DNA of 64,000 bases from Devosia indica (GCF_003056405.1 NZ_PYVZ01000019.1:1-64000); one strand, 5' to 3'; counted from the stretch's first letter, positions 17,362 through 28,143 are shown. Notes: generated from the letters alone by a model not told the origin. Numbers and translations are program-made.

Positions 17362-18243
17362 TCAATCCAGATCCAGGACGCCTTCGCCGATCACCACCGC
17401 CTCGCCGCCAATGGCGCCATACACCAGTGTGTCATTGTCCTTGCGCAATTGCAGCGTGATGCGGCAGGGCCGCCCCATTTCGTGGCCCTGGCGCAGGACA
17501 TAGTCGGTCTGCCCGGTCCCCATCGCCTGCTCGGCCAACAGCCCGATCAGCGCCGCGGCGGCAGAGCCGGTGCCGGGATCCTCGCCGATATCCATGCCAA
17601 ACATGCGCGCGGCAAGATCGTTCTCGCGCTCTTCCGGGGTGAGGGTGAACACATAGGCAGAGTGATGTTCCTGGTCGAACACCTGGTCCCAGGCTGTCTT
17701 GTTGACCCGCACCCGCTTGAGCACCGAGGCGTCGCGGACCGGCACGAGGTGGAAGGTCACACCGGCCGAGAACACCGCCGGCTTGTAGACATCGCAGCCA
17801 ATCTCCTCGACTTCGATCCCCAGTGCCTGCGCAATCCCCAGGCGATCTGGCAGTTCGGCGATGCGGATCGGCAGCCGCGGCAATGTAAACCGTGCTTCAC
17901 CGCTCCGGCGGTCCAGCCGCTCGAACAGCGCGGTGACCAGCCCCACTTTTTCTTCCATGCGAATGGCCGAGGCCCGGCTGTTCAGCCCCAGCGACACAGC
18001 CGCGCCCACGGTCGGATGACCGGCGAAGGGCAGTTCCTGATAGGGCGTAAAGATGCGCAGTGCGGCGCTGTTGCGCTCATTCCGCGGCTTGCAGATGAAC
18101 ACGGTCTCGCTCAGGTTGAATTCGCGGGCGATCGCCTGCATCTCATTGTCCATGAGCCCGTCGGCTTTTGGCACCACGGCCAGCGCATTGCCTTTGAGCG
18201 GGGAACGGGTGAAGACATCAAGGATCAGGTAGGGCAGTTTCAA
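17362..18243 (-). CDS. PhzF-family isomerase/epimerase
   Basis: A 293-residue member of the PhzF / diaminopimelate-epimerase-like fold. The catalytic glutamate is E46 in FNLSETVF, with FAGHPTVGAA near 79-88 and DPGTGSAAAAL near 235. PhzF itself isomerises dihydro-hydroxyanthranilate in phenazine synthesis; no other phenazine genes are here, so the substrate is unknown. The start must be a TTG at 18243: GGAGG lies seven bases before it and it shares bases with the TGA of the UPF0303 gene (TTGA), implying translational coupling. Last gene of a three-gene unit. Confidence 0.88.
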   Translation of the reverse strand: MKLPYLILDVFTRSPLKGNALAVVPKADGLMDNEMQAIAREFNLSETVFICKPRNERNSAALRIFTPYQELPFAGHPTVGAAVSLGLNSRASAIRMEEKVGLVTALFERLDRRSGEARFTLPRLPIRIAELPDRLGIAQALGIEVEEIGCDVYKPAVFSAGVTFHLVPVRDASVLKRVRVNKTAWDQVFDQEHHSAYVFTLTPEERENDLAARMFGMDIGEDPGTGSAAAALIGLLAEQAMGTGQTDYVLRQGHEMGRPCRITLQLRKDNDTLVYGAIGGEAVVIGEGVLDLD

Positions 18244-18737
18244 CGGGCAACCTCCGGCAAAGCATATCCAGACCGGGCTTTGCCCAGATGGTCGCACAAA
18301 GCGTCGACAACCACCCCGTGATCTCTGCGACCAGGCAGGCCAGAAACCGTCAGCGCACCAATAATCCCGGCGCCCGGAACCCGGATGGGAAAGCCGCCGC
18401 CCGCGATGACATAATCTGCCGGGTCGGCGCCGAACACCTCGGGAAACACCCCTTCCCCGCGTTCCAGAACCAGCCGATAGGTCGCACGTTGGAAGCGTCG
18501 TACCGTATTGATCTTGCGGCGCACCCATTCGGCATTGTCAGCCGTCGTACCCGGGGTCGCTGCAAAGAACAATTGCCGGTCCCAGCTTCGCAGGTCCACG
18601 ATCAACGACAGGCCCTCCATTGCCGCCCGAAGACGAATGGCCGCGCCGATTTCGAAGGCCGTGGTTTCATCGAACGCCGGCAGAACCAGGTCCGCTTCCT
18701 GGCGTTGAACCAGTGCGATCTCGTCTTTGCTATCCAT
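18240..18737 (-). CDS. UPF0303 / GlcG-like (haem-degrading HbpS-type) protein
   Basis: A 165-residue single-domain protein of the UPF0303 family, structurally related to GlcG/HbpS. Visible family landmarks are LRSWDRQLFFAA (about 50-61), NAEWVRRKINTVRRF near 68, the glycine-rich AGGGFPIRVPGAGIIGALTVSGLPGRR split around 112-137, and a C-terminal HxGVVVDAL stretch. Biochemical role in most bacteria is unknown; relatives bind haem or glycolate-type ligands. It sits four bases after the GFA gene and overlaps the PhzF start, so all three are probably one transcript. Confidence 0.82.
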   Translation of the reverse strand: MDSKDEIALVQRQEADLVLPAFDETTAFEIGAAIRLRAAMEGLSLIVDLRSWDRQLFFAATPGTTADNAEWVRRKINTVRRFQRATYRLVLERGEGVFPEVFGADPADYVIAGGGFPIRVPGAGIIGALTVSGLPGRRDHGVVVDALCDHLGKARSGYALPEVAR

Positions 18738-18740
18738 GTG

Positions 18741-19205
18741 TCAGTCCCGATGAGAGCGGTTCCAGGCATCGAACAGCGGTGTGCGATCCGCGGCGCCCTT
18801 GGCAAAACTGATATGGGAGGGATCGAGCTGCACCCATGCCGCCTTGCTGTCAGTCCAGATATCGCCGACCGGCGCCGCCCAGTCCAGATCGTCCAGCGAG
18901 CCCGCCCGCACCACCTTGATGCCACCGGCAGGTGGCACATTCCACAGCCACGTGTGACATTTGGCGCAGAAATGCATGGCTATCACATTGCCGCTGTCAG
19001 CGGTGCGGTCATAGCGCTCGGTCTCGCCCGCCAGCACCTCGAAATCCTCGCTCCGAACGATCATCGACATCGACCAGGCCGCGCCCGAATAGCGCTGGCA
19101 ATCCTTGCAATGACAATTATAGACCGAAAGCGGCGAGGCCTTGAGCAGGTAACGCACCGCACCACACGAGCACCCACCCTCGACCGGAAATTCTGGCAAC
19201 GCCAT
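18741..19205 (-). CDS. GFA-family zinc protein (glutathione-dependent formaldehyde-activating-like)
   Basis: A 154-residue GFA/CENP-V-fold protein. Zinc-binding cysteines are GCSCGAVRY near 10-18, YNCHCKDCQRYSG near 29-41 and HFCAKCHTWLW near 80-90. The founding member was proposed to link formaldehyde to glutathione, but most family members have unknown chemistry. I start at the ATG at 19205 (MALPEFPVEGG) because GGGAGG stands six bases before it. First gene of the GFA, UPF0303, PhzF unit; the trio suggests detoxification or modification of a small reactive molecule, which is inference. Confidence 0.9.
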   Translation of the reverse strand: MALPEFPVEGGCSCGAVRYLLKASPLSVYNCHCKDCQRYSGAAWSMSMIVRSEDFEVLAGETERYDRTADSGNVIAMHFCAKCHTWLWNVPPAGGIKVVRAGSLDDLDWAAPVGDIWTDSKAAWVQLDPSHISFAKGAADRTPLFDAWNRSHRD

Positions 19206-19341
19206 CTTTCGCCTCCCCAATATGGTAGGCCGGTTCTAGAGGGTTTCGAGCTAAACTGGCAATGGTTATGCGCCTCGCGCTCCGGCCGGAGAATTGGGAG
19301 TGCGACAAACAAGAGCCGTAAGCGGACTGATCTGGGCCCAC

Positions 19342-21111
19342 CTATTCCGCTGCCGGCGCCTTGATGCCGTGCTGGGCATCATTGATCCGCTTCTGCTGGT
19401 CAAGCCAGGCCACCGCATCGCTGGTCTTGAAAAGCTCCAGGTCTTCCGCGTCATGATCGGTAACGGGGGACATGGCCAGATCGGTGTAGGCATGGCGATT
19501 GGCGTCCCGCTCTACCTTCAATTGCCTGAGACCAAAGCGAAAATAGAGCCATGCCCAGCGGCTGAGCTTCCAGCCCAGTTCGAGGTAATATTTGGGATAG
19601 AACAGGATCGCTGGTTCGATCTTCATGCCATGCCGCCGGTTCAACCGCGACTTCTTGCGGATCCAGCCAACCTCCAGCGGATGCACCCCCTCGATCTTGA
19701 GGGCGCCCATGAACCAGGTACACAGCAGCAGCACCTGTGCGGTCGAGACCTCAGAGGCTGCAGCCCGCCGCATGATCGTCTCGACATGGTCCAGCGAATA
19801 ATAGCGGCTCCAGGCGTCGGCATAGACCTGTTCGAACTCGGCCTTGCTCATATTGGGATGGGCGGTGGTGTAGTGATTGAGATCGTATTTGTTGAGATCG
19901 GGGTCCATCGCTACCCCGGCCCGATGCAGCTTCTGATGGTCCTCCGACCCCGGCAGCGGCGTGAGGAAGAAGAACTCCAGGATATCGACCGGCAACTCCC
20001 GCTTGACCACGTCGATATCGTGCATGATCCGCTCGGGCGTGTCGGTGGGAAAGCCCAGGATGTAGCCGGCATAAGTGATAACACGCCACTTCTTCCAGGC
20101 CTGCAGCATCACCCGGTACTCGGTGATCTTGTTCTGCCGCTTCTTGGCATCCTTGAGATTGGCCGGATTGACATTCTCCAGCCCGATGAACACCCGCGTC
20201 ACTCCGGCGCGGGAACACTTCTCGATGAAATTGGGTATCCGGTGGCACAGCGTGTCGACCTGGATGATGAAATTGAAACTCAGTCCCTCGACTTCGCGCA
20301 TATGAATGAGACGATCCAGGATCGCCTCCCAGTCCTTGTTGCGCGCGAAATTGTCATCGGTGATGAAATAGCGATGCACGCCCTGGCTCATATTGAGGCG
20401 GATGATCTTCTCGATATCGTCCGGCGAACGCCGACGCGATTTGCGCCCCTGCACATTGATGATGGTGCAGAACGAGCACTGATAGGGGCATCCCCTGCCT
20501 GCATCGAAGCTGGTGAGGTTGTAGGCGGTGCGCGACACATGCTCGGCGGGCATGAACGGCACCGGGGTATCCTCGATCCCCGGCAGAGCGTGCATGAAAT
20601 TGTAGAGCGGCTGCAGCGTCCCGGCGATGGCATCGGCCAGCACCGCATCGGTCCGCCCCTCCATTTCCCCGGCAAACAGGGAAATGCCCATCGCCTGCGC
20701 CGTTTTGAAATCGGCGTCCTCGCCATTGAGCATCGAGATCACGCCCGAGACATGAAACCCGCCGATCGCCACCTGCACTCCGGCGTCTCTCAGCGGCCGG
20801 GCGATATCGAGCGCCCTAGGGAACTGGTTGGACTGTACGCCGATCAGCATCACCAGCGCTGCGTCTGCCCTCTTGCAGTCGGCGATCACCCCCTTGATGT
20901 CGATTTCGGTATTGGTTTCGTCGATGGTCTCCACATCGACGTCCCATTCGCCACCCAGTGTCTTGCGGTCGATCACGTCCCGCACCAGCCCATGTACTGA
21001 AGCGAGCGAATTGGACGGAATGGGGGAGAGTTTCCACTGAATGACATAGCCGTCATCGTCATAGTGAGACGGCTTGATCAGGTAGAGCGCGAACCGCTTG
21101 GTCAAAGTCAC
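19342..21111 (-). CDS. B12-binding-domain radical SAM protein
   Basis: A 589-residue protein. Residues 1-180 resemble the cobalamin-binding Rossmann region of class B radical SAM enzymes (ADAALVMLIGVQSNQFPRA, then AGVQVAIGGFHVSG). The [4Fe-4S] motif CxxxCxxC is C208, C212, C215 in GRGCPYQCSFCTI. The middle has FIGLENVNPANL and GYILGFPTDTP motifs common to this class; the C-terminal 150 residues are specific and basic. Relatives methylate unactivated carbons (hopanoids, antibiotics, bacteriochlorophyll). No pathway genes flank it, so the substrate is unknown. ATG at 21111 with GGGAGACT nearby. Monocistronic. Confidence 0.88.
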   Translation of the reverse strand: MTLTKRFALYLIKPSHYDDDGYVIQWKLSPIPSNSLASVHGLVRDVIDRKTLGGEWDVDVETIDETNTEIDIKGVIADCKRADAALVMLIGVQSNQFPRALDIARPLRDAGVQVAIGGFHVSGVISMLNGEDADFKTAQAMGISLFAGEMEGRTDAVLADAIAGTLQPLYNFMHALPGIEDTPVPFMPAEHVSRTAYNLTSFDAGRGCPYQCSFCTIINVQGRKSRRRSPDDIEKIIRLNMSQGVHRYFITDDNFARNKDWEAILDRLIHMREVEGLSFNFIIQVDTLCHRIPNFIEKCSRAGVTRVFIGLENVNPANLKDAKKRQNKITEYRVMLQAWKKWRVITYAGYILGFPTDTPERIMHDIDVVKRELPVDILEFFFLTPLPGSEDHQKLHRAGVAMDPDLNKYDLNHYTTAHPNMSKAEFEQVYADAWSRYYSLDHVETIMRRAAASEVSTAQVLLLCTWFMGALKIEGVHPLEVGWIRKKSRLNRRHGMKIEPAILFYPKYYLELGWKLSRWAWLYFRFGLRQLKVERDANRHAYTDLAMSPVTDHDAEDLELFKTSDAVAWLDQQKRINDAQHGIKAPAAE

Positions 21112-21206
21112 GATAGTCTCCCTGTTGGGAAGCCTGAAGACTGACGACGCTGATCAATAGCCTAGCAGAATGAAATTGAGACGAAAGACCCCTTCTCTGG
21201 CAAGCC

Positions 21207-22055
21207 CTAGCGCACCCGCCGCGCCAGATCGGCCACCCAGGCGGCCGCTTCATGTCCATGTACGCTTGCCGAGCGCACCAGATCGTCGAAATGCCGGGCC
21301 ATCAGGCGGATATAGGTGGGCGCCGTGAAGGCCAGGTAGCGTTGCCCCAGATAGATGGCCACACGATGCTGGCCATAGACCGAGAACGGCACCGAATAGA
21401 GCTCGCGGGCATCGAAGGCATAAAGCCGGGCTGACGGGTAGAACTCCTCAAGCGAAGCGGCCATGGCCTCCAATTGCCGCCGGCGGATCTCCGCCGGCAG
21501 ACCGCGCCATTGCCATTCGCCCGCAGCAAAGCTCTCCAAGGTCTGGACAGGAACGGCAATCTCCATATCCGTTTCCAGCCGCCGCAGCAGCGCAATTTGC
21601 GCCGCCGAATCGCTGATCGCCTGCTGGGGCGTACGGCGCACCGCCGTTTCATATTCAAAGACATGAACTTCGTCGGTCTTGAAAATATCGGGCAGCCCCG
21701 CCGGGACATGCCGGATTTTCGCGCCCAGCACCTCGGCATTCCACTTCAGCACCTGCTCATCCACCGGGTGGCGCGCCGCCTCGGTCATCTGCACCGCCTG
21801 GTCGAGGATTTCGCTGGCAGCACCGCGATGATTGGACAGGCCCAGCAACCAGTCAGACGACACCTGCAGGGCCGCCGCAATTTCCGCCAGCGCCTGGCCG
21901 CTCGGCAAGCGCGGCTCTTCCGCCAGCAGCAATTGCGACACTGTTGACCGGTCAAGCCCGGCCGATTGCGCCAGTCGCGTTTGCGACCACCCGGCCCGGC
22001 CGACGGCATCGGTCAGTCTTTGCTTGAAGATTTCCGCCCGTTCGCGCTTGTCCAT
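21207..22055 (-). CDS. XRE-family transcriptional regulator with C-terminal sensor-like domain
   Basis: A 282-residue regulator. A lambda-repressor-type helix-turn-helix covers about residues 5-65 (WSQTRLAQSAGLDRSTVSQL, then ALAEIAAALQVSSDWLLGL). The remaining 210 residues (from about 95) form one unknown domain with RRLETDMEIAVPVQ, a YGQHRVAIYLGQRYLAF strand pair and a helical end; it may sense a ligand. Two starts are possible, ATGs at 22076 and 22055; neither has a good ribosome binding site, and I prefer MDKRERAEIFKQRL at 22055. It is divergent from the DUF2061 gene with an AT-rich spacer of about 160 bases. Confidence 0.8.
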   Translation of the reverse strand: MDKRERAEIFKQRLTDAVGRAGWSQTRLAQSAGLDRSTVSQLLLAEEPRLPSGQALAEIAAALQVSSDWLLGLSNHRGAASEILDQAVQMTEAARHPVDEQVLKWNAEVLGAKIRHVPAGLPDIFKTDEVHVFEYETAVRRTPQQAISDSAAQIALLRRLETDMEIAVPVQTLESFAAGEWQWRGLPAEIRRRQLEAMAASLEEFYPSARLYAFDARELYSVPFSVYGQHRVAIYLGQRYLAFTAPTYIRLMARHFDDLVRSASVHGHEAAAWVADLARRVR

Positions 22056-22214
22056 ATGCGGGCTTTTGCCACGCATGGTGATAAAAAACAACAATATCAG
22101 CAAAATGCACCGAGTTGTCGCAATCCGTCACCAATCCCTCCTTGTTGTCAGGCGTCTGGACTGACATCAGCGCTGCAACAGCAGTCTAGCACCCCCATCT
22201 CTCAGGAGGATAAA

Positions 22215-22421
22215 TTGGAAAGTCCGGCCCGTTCCATCGTCAAAGCGGTCACATGGCAGGCCATTGGCCTGGTCACCATGACGCTGATGGGCTGGCTGGC
22301 CACCGGGAGCCTGGTGGCAGCCGGTGGGCTCGCCGTCTCGGGAGCGCTTTCCGGCTTCGTCTGCTTCATCCTCCACGAGCGCCTCTGGGCGCGAATCCAG
22401 TGGGGCCGTATCGAACAGTAA
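22215..22421 (+). CDS. DUF2061 small membrane protein
   Basis: A 68-residue membrane protein with two hydrophobic helices. KAVTWQAIG at 10-18, TGSLVAAGGLAVSG at 30-43 and HERLWARIQWG at 54-64 are the signature of DUF2061, whose members are small membrane proteins of unknown role sometimes near sulfate assimilation genes. The start is a TTG at 22215 with GGAGG five bases upstream; no ATG is available. The stop codon overlaps the A-run that forms the ilvC terminator on the other strand. Confidence 0.82.
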   Translation: MESPARSIVKAVTWQAIGLVTMTLMGWLATGSLVAAGGLAVSGALSGFVCFILHERLWARIQWGRIEQ

Positions 22422-22444
22422 AAAGGCGGGCCCGCAGACCCGCC
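22420..22444 (-). terminator. Rho-independent terminator of ilvC
   Basis: On the minus strand GGCGGG, an eight-base loop, CCCGCC and TTTTT, 28 bases after the ilvC stop. Confidence 0.85.
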
Positions 22445-22472
22445 TTCCATTACTCCATCGCAGAAGCGAGGA

Positions 22473-24174
<1,702 letters not shown>

Positions 24175-24242
24175 GGGACCTTACCTCTTCTGCGAAAAAT
24201 CTCTTGCCGCCGATTGTCTCGACGTCTCTTCGTTCGAAGTGG

Positions 24243-24258
24243 CGTACCGTACGGTACG
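24243..24258. promoter_or_regulatory. Palindromic operator upstream of the TetR gene
   Basis: CGTACCGTACGGTACG is a perfect 16-base palindrome with an overlapping second half-site GTACGGTACGGT, placed between the divergently oriented start regions of the TetR gene and the end of the GGDEF gene. TACCGTACGGTA-type sites are typical for TetR/AcrR dimers. Confidence 0.65.
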
Positions 24259-24316
24259 GTTCGTTGCAAGCGATTTTTGCGGATGTGGACGACCGCGATT
24301 GTGATCGGGGATTGGC

Positions 24317-25510
24317 CTAGCTGGCAATGGTCATGAAGCCGGCACGATCTCGCGGAACACCGCCACGATGCTTCGCCAACCCCAGCGGATCCAGTCCGGC
24401 CCTGCATACGTTGCGACCATTGGCCTTGGCGCGATAAAGGGCACGATCCGCACATTCGAGAAATGCATCGGCCGTCAGTCCCGCAAGATCGGTATAGGCA
24501 ACACCAATGCTGACCGTCACTGCAATTTGTTCGTTGTCATGCAGCACCCTGCAATCCTGAACGGCCCGTCGGGCGGCATCAGCAATGGTACCGACACTGG
24601 CAGCGTCGACCGGGTTCATTACAAGCGCGAATTCTTCACCCCCGATGCGGGCAACTTCGCCACACGTACCAACTGCATCCAGCAGGGCCTTCGACACTGC
24701 CTTGAGCACAGTATCACCCACCGCATGACCATACCGGTCATTGATCGACTTGAAGAAGTCGATATCCACCACCGCCAGACCGACTTGTCCACGGGCGAGG
24801 TTATCCGCGAGCAGCGCATCAAAAGCACGGCGGTTCAGCAATCCGGTCAGGGGGTCGCGTTTCGCCGCTTCGCGCAAGGCATCAGCGGAGATCTCCGAAG
24901 CGAGCGACAGCACGAACAGGCTCCCAGCGATGACATGGATCATCGCCACCAGCAGGTGCGCTTCCAAAACCACGTCATAGGGGATGTAGGACTGGACCTG
25001 ATCGCCCGCCAACACCCCCTGCCCGGCACGAGCAGCAAATGACACGGCTATCAGCGCATAGACGAATACCAGCCCGAAACGAGAAATCAGCCTGTCGGCA
25101 TGGTCGCGCCAGAACTCCCAGGCCACCGCAAGCGCAAGGCCCGTCAACATGACATTGGTCAGTCCGAAATTGATCGACTGACTGTTGACCAGGTTGGCCG
25201 CGACAACCAGCAGCGGGGGCAAGGCGAATAAACGCAGCCTTACGGGCCGACCGGCGAAGCTGCGCGCCGCCGCGTAGCGGAGCGCAAAGCCAAAGACCAG
25301 CATGGCGTCAGGCCAGATGGCCAAGTGAACCGGCAGGTCTGGCCACACCAGATAGACCACCAATGCCATAGCCAGCGCCAGATTGGCACTGATCCAGTAC
25401 AGCCAGTAGCGGTCTGTTCGGTTTCGCGCGAACACCGACACATAGGCCAATGACGAAATGACCAGCACGAAGATGTTGGCGACAAATAATGTCGATATGT
25501 CGAGACCCAT
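24317..25510 (-). CDS. Membrane GGDEF protein (diguanylate cyclase)
   Basis: A 397-residue protein with about six membrane segments in residues 7-205, then a cytosolic GGDEF domain (about 215-385). RDPLTGLLNRRAF at 218-230 and the active-site GGEEF at 290-294 are intact, so it should make cyclic di-GMP from GTP. The allosteric RxxD inhibitory site, expected about five residues before GGEEF, reads TCGE, so product inhibition may be absent. No EAL domain. I take the ATG at 25510 (MGLDISTLFV), where the first membrane helix begins. The membrane domain may sense a signal; ligand unknown. Confidence 0.92.
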   Translation of the reverse strand: MGLDISTLFVANIFVLVISSLAYVSVFARNRTDRYWLYWISANLALAMALVVYLVWPDLPVHLAIWPDAMLVFGFALRYAAARSFAGRPVRLRLFALPPLLVVAANLVNSQSINFGLTNVMLTGLALAVAWEFWRDHADRLISRFGLVFVYALIAVSFAARAGQGVLAGDQVQSYIPYDVVLEAHLLVAMIHVIAGSLFVLSLASEISADALREAAKRDPLTGLLNRRAFDALLADNLARGQVGLAVVDIDFFKSINDRYGHAVGDTVLKAVSKALLDAVGTCGEVARIGGEEFALVMNPVDAASVGTIADAARRAVQDCRVLHDNEQIAVTVSIGVAYTDLAGLTADAFLECADRALYRAKANGRNVCRAGLDPLGLAKHRGGVPRDRAGFMTIAS

Positions 25511-25703
25511 GCCGGTCCCCCGATTGCGGCAAGTTTCCCCAATCAGACCCGGCAAGTTTCTATATTGGGTTACGCCAATAGGTTAATCGGAATTTGCAAA
25601 CCGCACCGAACCCGTGTTTGCGGTAGGCACCTTCACCCCTTGCCACAATCTGGGCACGCCCCTCTCCTAGACAGCCGCAACCCGCGCAATAGAGGCCCCG
25701 CCC

Positions 25704-25892
25704 ATGCCGACTGACATGTCCAGCCTTCTCGTCCTCGGCATCGGTGCCGCGATCCTGCTTTGGCTGGTCTTTTCGGTGATGAAGAAACTGTTCGGTCTGG
25801 CGCTGATCGCCGCCTTGGTCTTTGGCGGCTATATGCTCTGGACCAATCCGGACCTGCAGCAGCGAGCCCTCGATCTCATCGGCATCGGCTAG
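25704..25892 (+). CDS. Small membrane protein, 62 residues
   Basis: A short protein with two hydrophobic helices, SSLLVLGIGAAILLWLVFSV (6-25) and LFGLALIAALVFGGYML (29-45), joined by a two-lysine turn, and a polar tail ending LDLIGIG. I recognise no named family. GC-rich codons fit the neighbours, and AGAGG lies ahead of the ATG at 25704. It ends 16 bases before the convergent esterase gene. Confidence 0.6.
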   Translation: MPTDMSSLLVLGIGAAILLWLVFSVMKKLFGLALIAALVFGGYMLWTNPDLQQRALDLIGIG

Positions 25893-25908
25893 CCCTTAGC
25901 CCAAGCCT

Positions 25909-26793
25909 CTACCCCAGATAGCGCTCGAAAAAACGCAACACCGCCGCTCGCATGCTCGGCGTCTCCTCGTGCCCAACGCCAGGCTCGCTGATGAATTCGA
26001 GCTTGTCCGGTGCGGACGCATAGGCGGGGCGCAATTCGTCCATGGCGCGCGCCACGGCCTGCGGCGGGCTAAGATGATCGGCCTCCCCAACGCAGATGAG
26101 CTGCGGGCGCGGCGCGATCAGCGCGGCGATCGATCCACCATCGGCTTCCTTGAGCAGCCCCGGCACGGTCAGATAGATGCCATGCCCATCATGCGCGCCC
26201 AGTTCGACCATGGTGCGGAAATCGGCAAAGCAGCACAGATGCGCCACGGCCGCAATGCGCTTGTCCAGCGCCGCCAGCCAATAGCTGAGCACGCAGCCCA
26301 TCGAAAGGCCGAAGGCCCCGATGCGCGACGCATCCACGTCATCACGCCCCGCCAGATAGGTCAGCGCGGCGGCGTGATCGGACAGCATCTCGCCGAACAG
26401 CGATTGGCCGTACCACAGCAATGCCTTGGCGGCCGCGCTTTCAGTGACATTGGCGCGCTCACCAAAGACTGGCATGTCGATGCACAGCGTAACATAACCG
26501 GCGCGGGCGAAGACCGGGCCCAGCGGACTGACCAGATATTCGCGTCCATCGAGCAGTTCGCGGGCGCCGACATCATACCGACCGCCGTGGGAATGCCCGT
26601 AGAGAATGGCGGGCAGCGGCGCAGCGACCTCGGCAGGACGGGTCAGAATGCCCCGCACTTCGGCATCGCCAATGCGCAATTGCAGGTGCTCGACCACATA
26701 GTCGCCCATGGGTTCAACGCGCTTGTCCAGGCGCGTCACGCCGCGATCTTCAAACCCCAGGTGTTCACGAAAACGGCTTGCAGTGATGGGCAT
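25909..26793 (-). CDS. Alpha/beta hydrolase, dienelactone-hydrolase/acetyl-esterase-like
   Basis: A 294-residue cytosolic alpha/beta hydrolase. The oxyanion strand is PAILYGHSHGGRYDVG (about 61-76), the nucleophile elbow GLSMGC holds the serine near 165, the acid is probably the aspartate in CVGEADHLSP near 237, and the histidine is in GVGHEET near 273. Family relatives include acetylxylan-esterase-like and dienelactone hydrolases; the substrate is not evident. No signal peptide. The ATG at 26793 begins MPITASRFREH. Divergent from the flavin oxidoreductase gene. Confidence 0.83.
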   Translation of the reverse strand: MPITASRFREHLGFEDRGVTRLDKRVEPMGDYVVEHLQLRIGDAEVRGILTRPAEVAAPLPAILYGHSHGGRYDVGARELLDGREYLVSPLGPVFARAGYVTLCIDMPVFGERANVTESAAAKALLWYGQSLFGEMLSDHAAALTYLAGRDDVDASRIGAFGLSMGCVLSYWLAALDKRIAAVAHLCCFADFRTMVELGAHDGHGIYLTVPGLLKEADGGSIAALIAPRPQLICVGEADHLSPPQAVARAMDELRPAYASAPDKLEFISEPGVGHEETPSMRAAVLRFFERYLG

Positions 26794-26946
26794 GGCGATT
26801 CCCGCTCTGACGTCCAGAGCAGGAGCTATTCACGGAAATGCGTCATTCGCAACACAGCTTTCAATCATCGGCACTTGCCGATGAAGCGGGAAAAGGCCAT
26901 GTAGGGGATATTCTAACCAGCCTCCAGCCGGCCAAGGACTTTGCCA

Positions 26947-28068
26947 ATGTCGAAATTGCTTTCACCCGTCACCCTGCGCGGCCTGACCCTGCGCAACCGC
27001 ACCGTGGTCGCACCGATGTGCCAGTATTCGGCCATCGACGGTTTCGCCAATGACTGGCACTTCGTGCATCTGGGCCGCTTCGCCCTGGGCGGCTTCGGGC
27101 TGGTGATCGTGGAAGCCACGGGGGTCGTACCCGAAGGGCGCATTTCCTACGCCGATCTGGGCCTGTGGAAGGACGAACAGATCGCGCCCCTGGCCCGCAT
27201 TGTCGACTTCCTGCATAGCCAGGGCGCCGCCGCCGGCATCCAGCTTGCCCACGCCGGACGCAAAGCCTCGACCCCGGTGTCCTGGCACACGCCCGAAGAC
27301 CTTGCCAGCGAGGAGCGGCGACGCGCGGTCGGTTACGAACACTGGCAGCCCGTGGCCCCCAGCGCAGAGTCGCACGATCCGGCCAATCCTGAATTCCAGG
27401 TGCCGACTGAACTCGACAAGGCGGGCATCCAGCGGGTCAAGGACGGCTTTGTCGAGGCAGCCATTCGCGCCGAAAAGGCTGGCTTCGACACCATCGAAAT
27501 TCACGCCGCACATGGCTATCTGCTCAACCAGTTCCTGTCTCCACTCTCGAACCACCGCACCGATGAATATGGCGGCAGCCGCGAAAACCGCATGCGCCTG
27601 GTGCTCGAAGTCACCGAGGCGGTGCGCGCCGTCTGGCCGGACGACAAGCCGCTGCTGGCCCGGCTCTCGGTGAGTGACAATGCGCCGGGCGGCTGGACCC
27701 CCGAAGACAGCGTCGCTTTGGCCCTCGAACTCAAGGCGCGCGGTGTCGATGCCATTGATTGCTCCAGCGGCGGCATGGCCCAGGGGCGCATTGCCTCGAC
27801 CCCGGCCTACCAGGTGCCATTCGCCAAGACCGTCAAGCAGGGCGCCGACATCCCCACCATGGCTGTCGGCCTGCTGGGCGACATCGAAGCGGCCGAAGCC
27901 ATCCTGCAGCGCGGCGAAGCCGATTTCATCGCCTTGGCACGCGGCGCGTTGGACGATCCCAACTGGGCCGCCCATGCTGCCCGCGTACTCGACCAGGACT
28001 ACGATCTCTGGCCGGTGCAGACCCAGCGCGTCTCCGGGCGCGACCAAGTGCTGGGCCTGCGCGCATAA
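26947..28068 (+). CDS. Old yellow enzyme, YqjM/NamA-type NADH:flavin oxidoreductase
   Basis: A 373-residue FMN ene-reductase. APMCQYSA near 23-30 carries the cysteine that tunes the flavin in the YqjM class; HAGRKAS near 98-104 and the paired catalytic residues in HAAHGYLLNQFLSPLSNHR (about 183-201) follow; TDEYGG and MAVGLL complete the barrel. These enzymes reduce activated C=C bonds of enones and nitro compounds with NADPH, often in stress response. I choose the ATG at 26947, eight bases after AAGGA; a TTG at 26941 is too close to it. No partner gene is adjacent. Confidence 0.93.
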   Translation: MSKLLSPVTLRGLTLRNRTVVAPMCQYSAIDGFANDWHFVHLGRFALGGFGLVIVEATGVVPEGRISYADLGLWKDEQIAPLARIVDFLHSQGAAAGIQLAHAGRKASTPVSWHTPEDLASEERRRAVGYEHWQPVAPSAESHDPANPEFQVPTELDKAGIQRVKDGFVEAAIRAEKAGFDTIEIHAAHGYLLNQFLSPLSNHRTDEYGGSRENRMRLVLEVTEAVRAVWPDDKPLLARLSVSDNAPGGWTPEDSVALALELKARGVDAIDCSSGGMAQGRIASTPAYQVPFAKTVKQGADIPTMAVGLLGDIEAAEAILQRGEADFIALARGALDDPNWAAHAARVLDQDYDLWPVQTQRVSGRDQVLGLRA

Positions 28069-28116
28069 GGCCTCCACAAGGTCACGGCGCGAACCAAATT
28101 TCGCCGCCTTGGGACG

Positions 28117-28143
28117 ATCACTCTTGTCGCACGCAAGAGTGAT
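28117..28143. terminator. Hairpin after the old yellow enzyme gene
   Basis: ATCACTCTTG pairs perfectly with CAAGAGTGAT around a seven-base loop, 49 bases past the stop codon. No T-run follows, so the role as terminator is uncertain. Confidence 0.4.
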
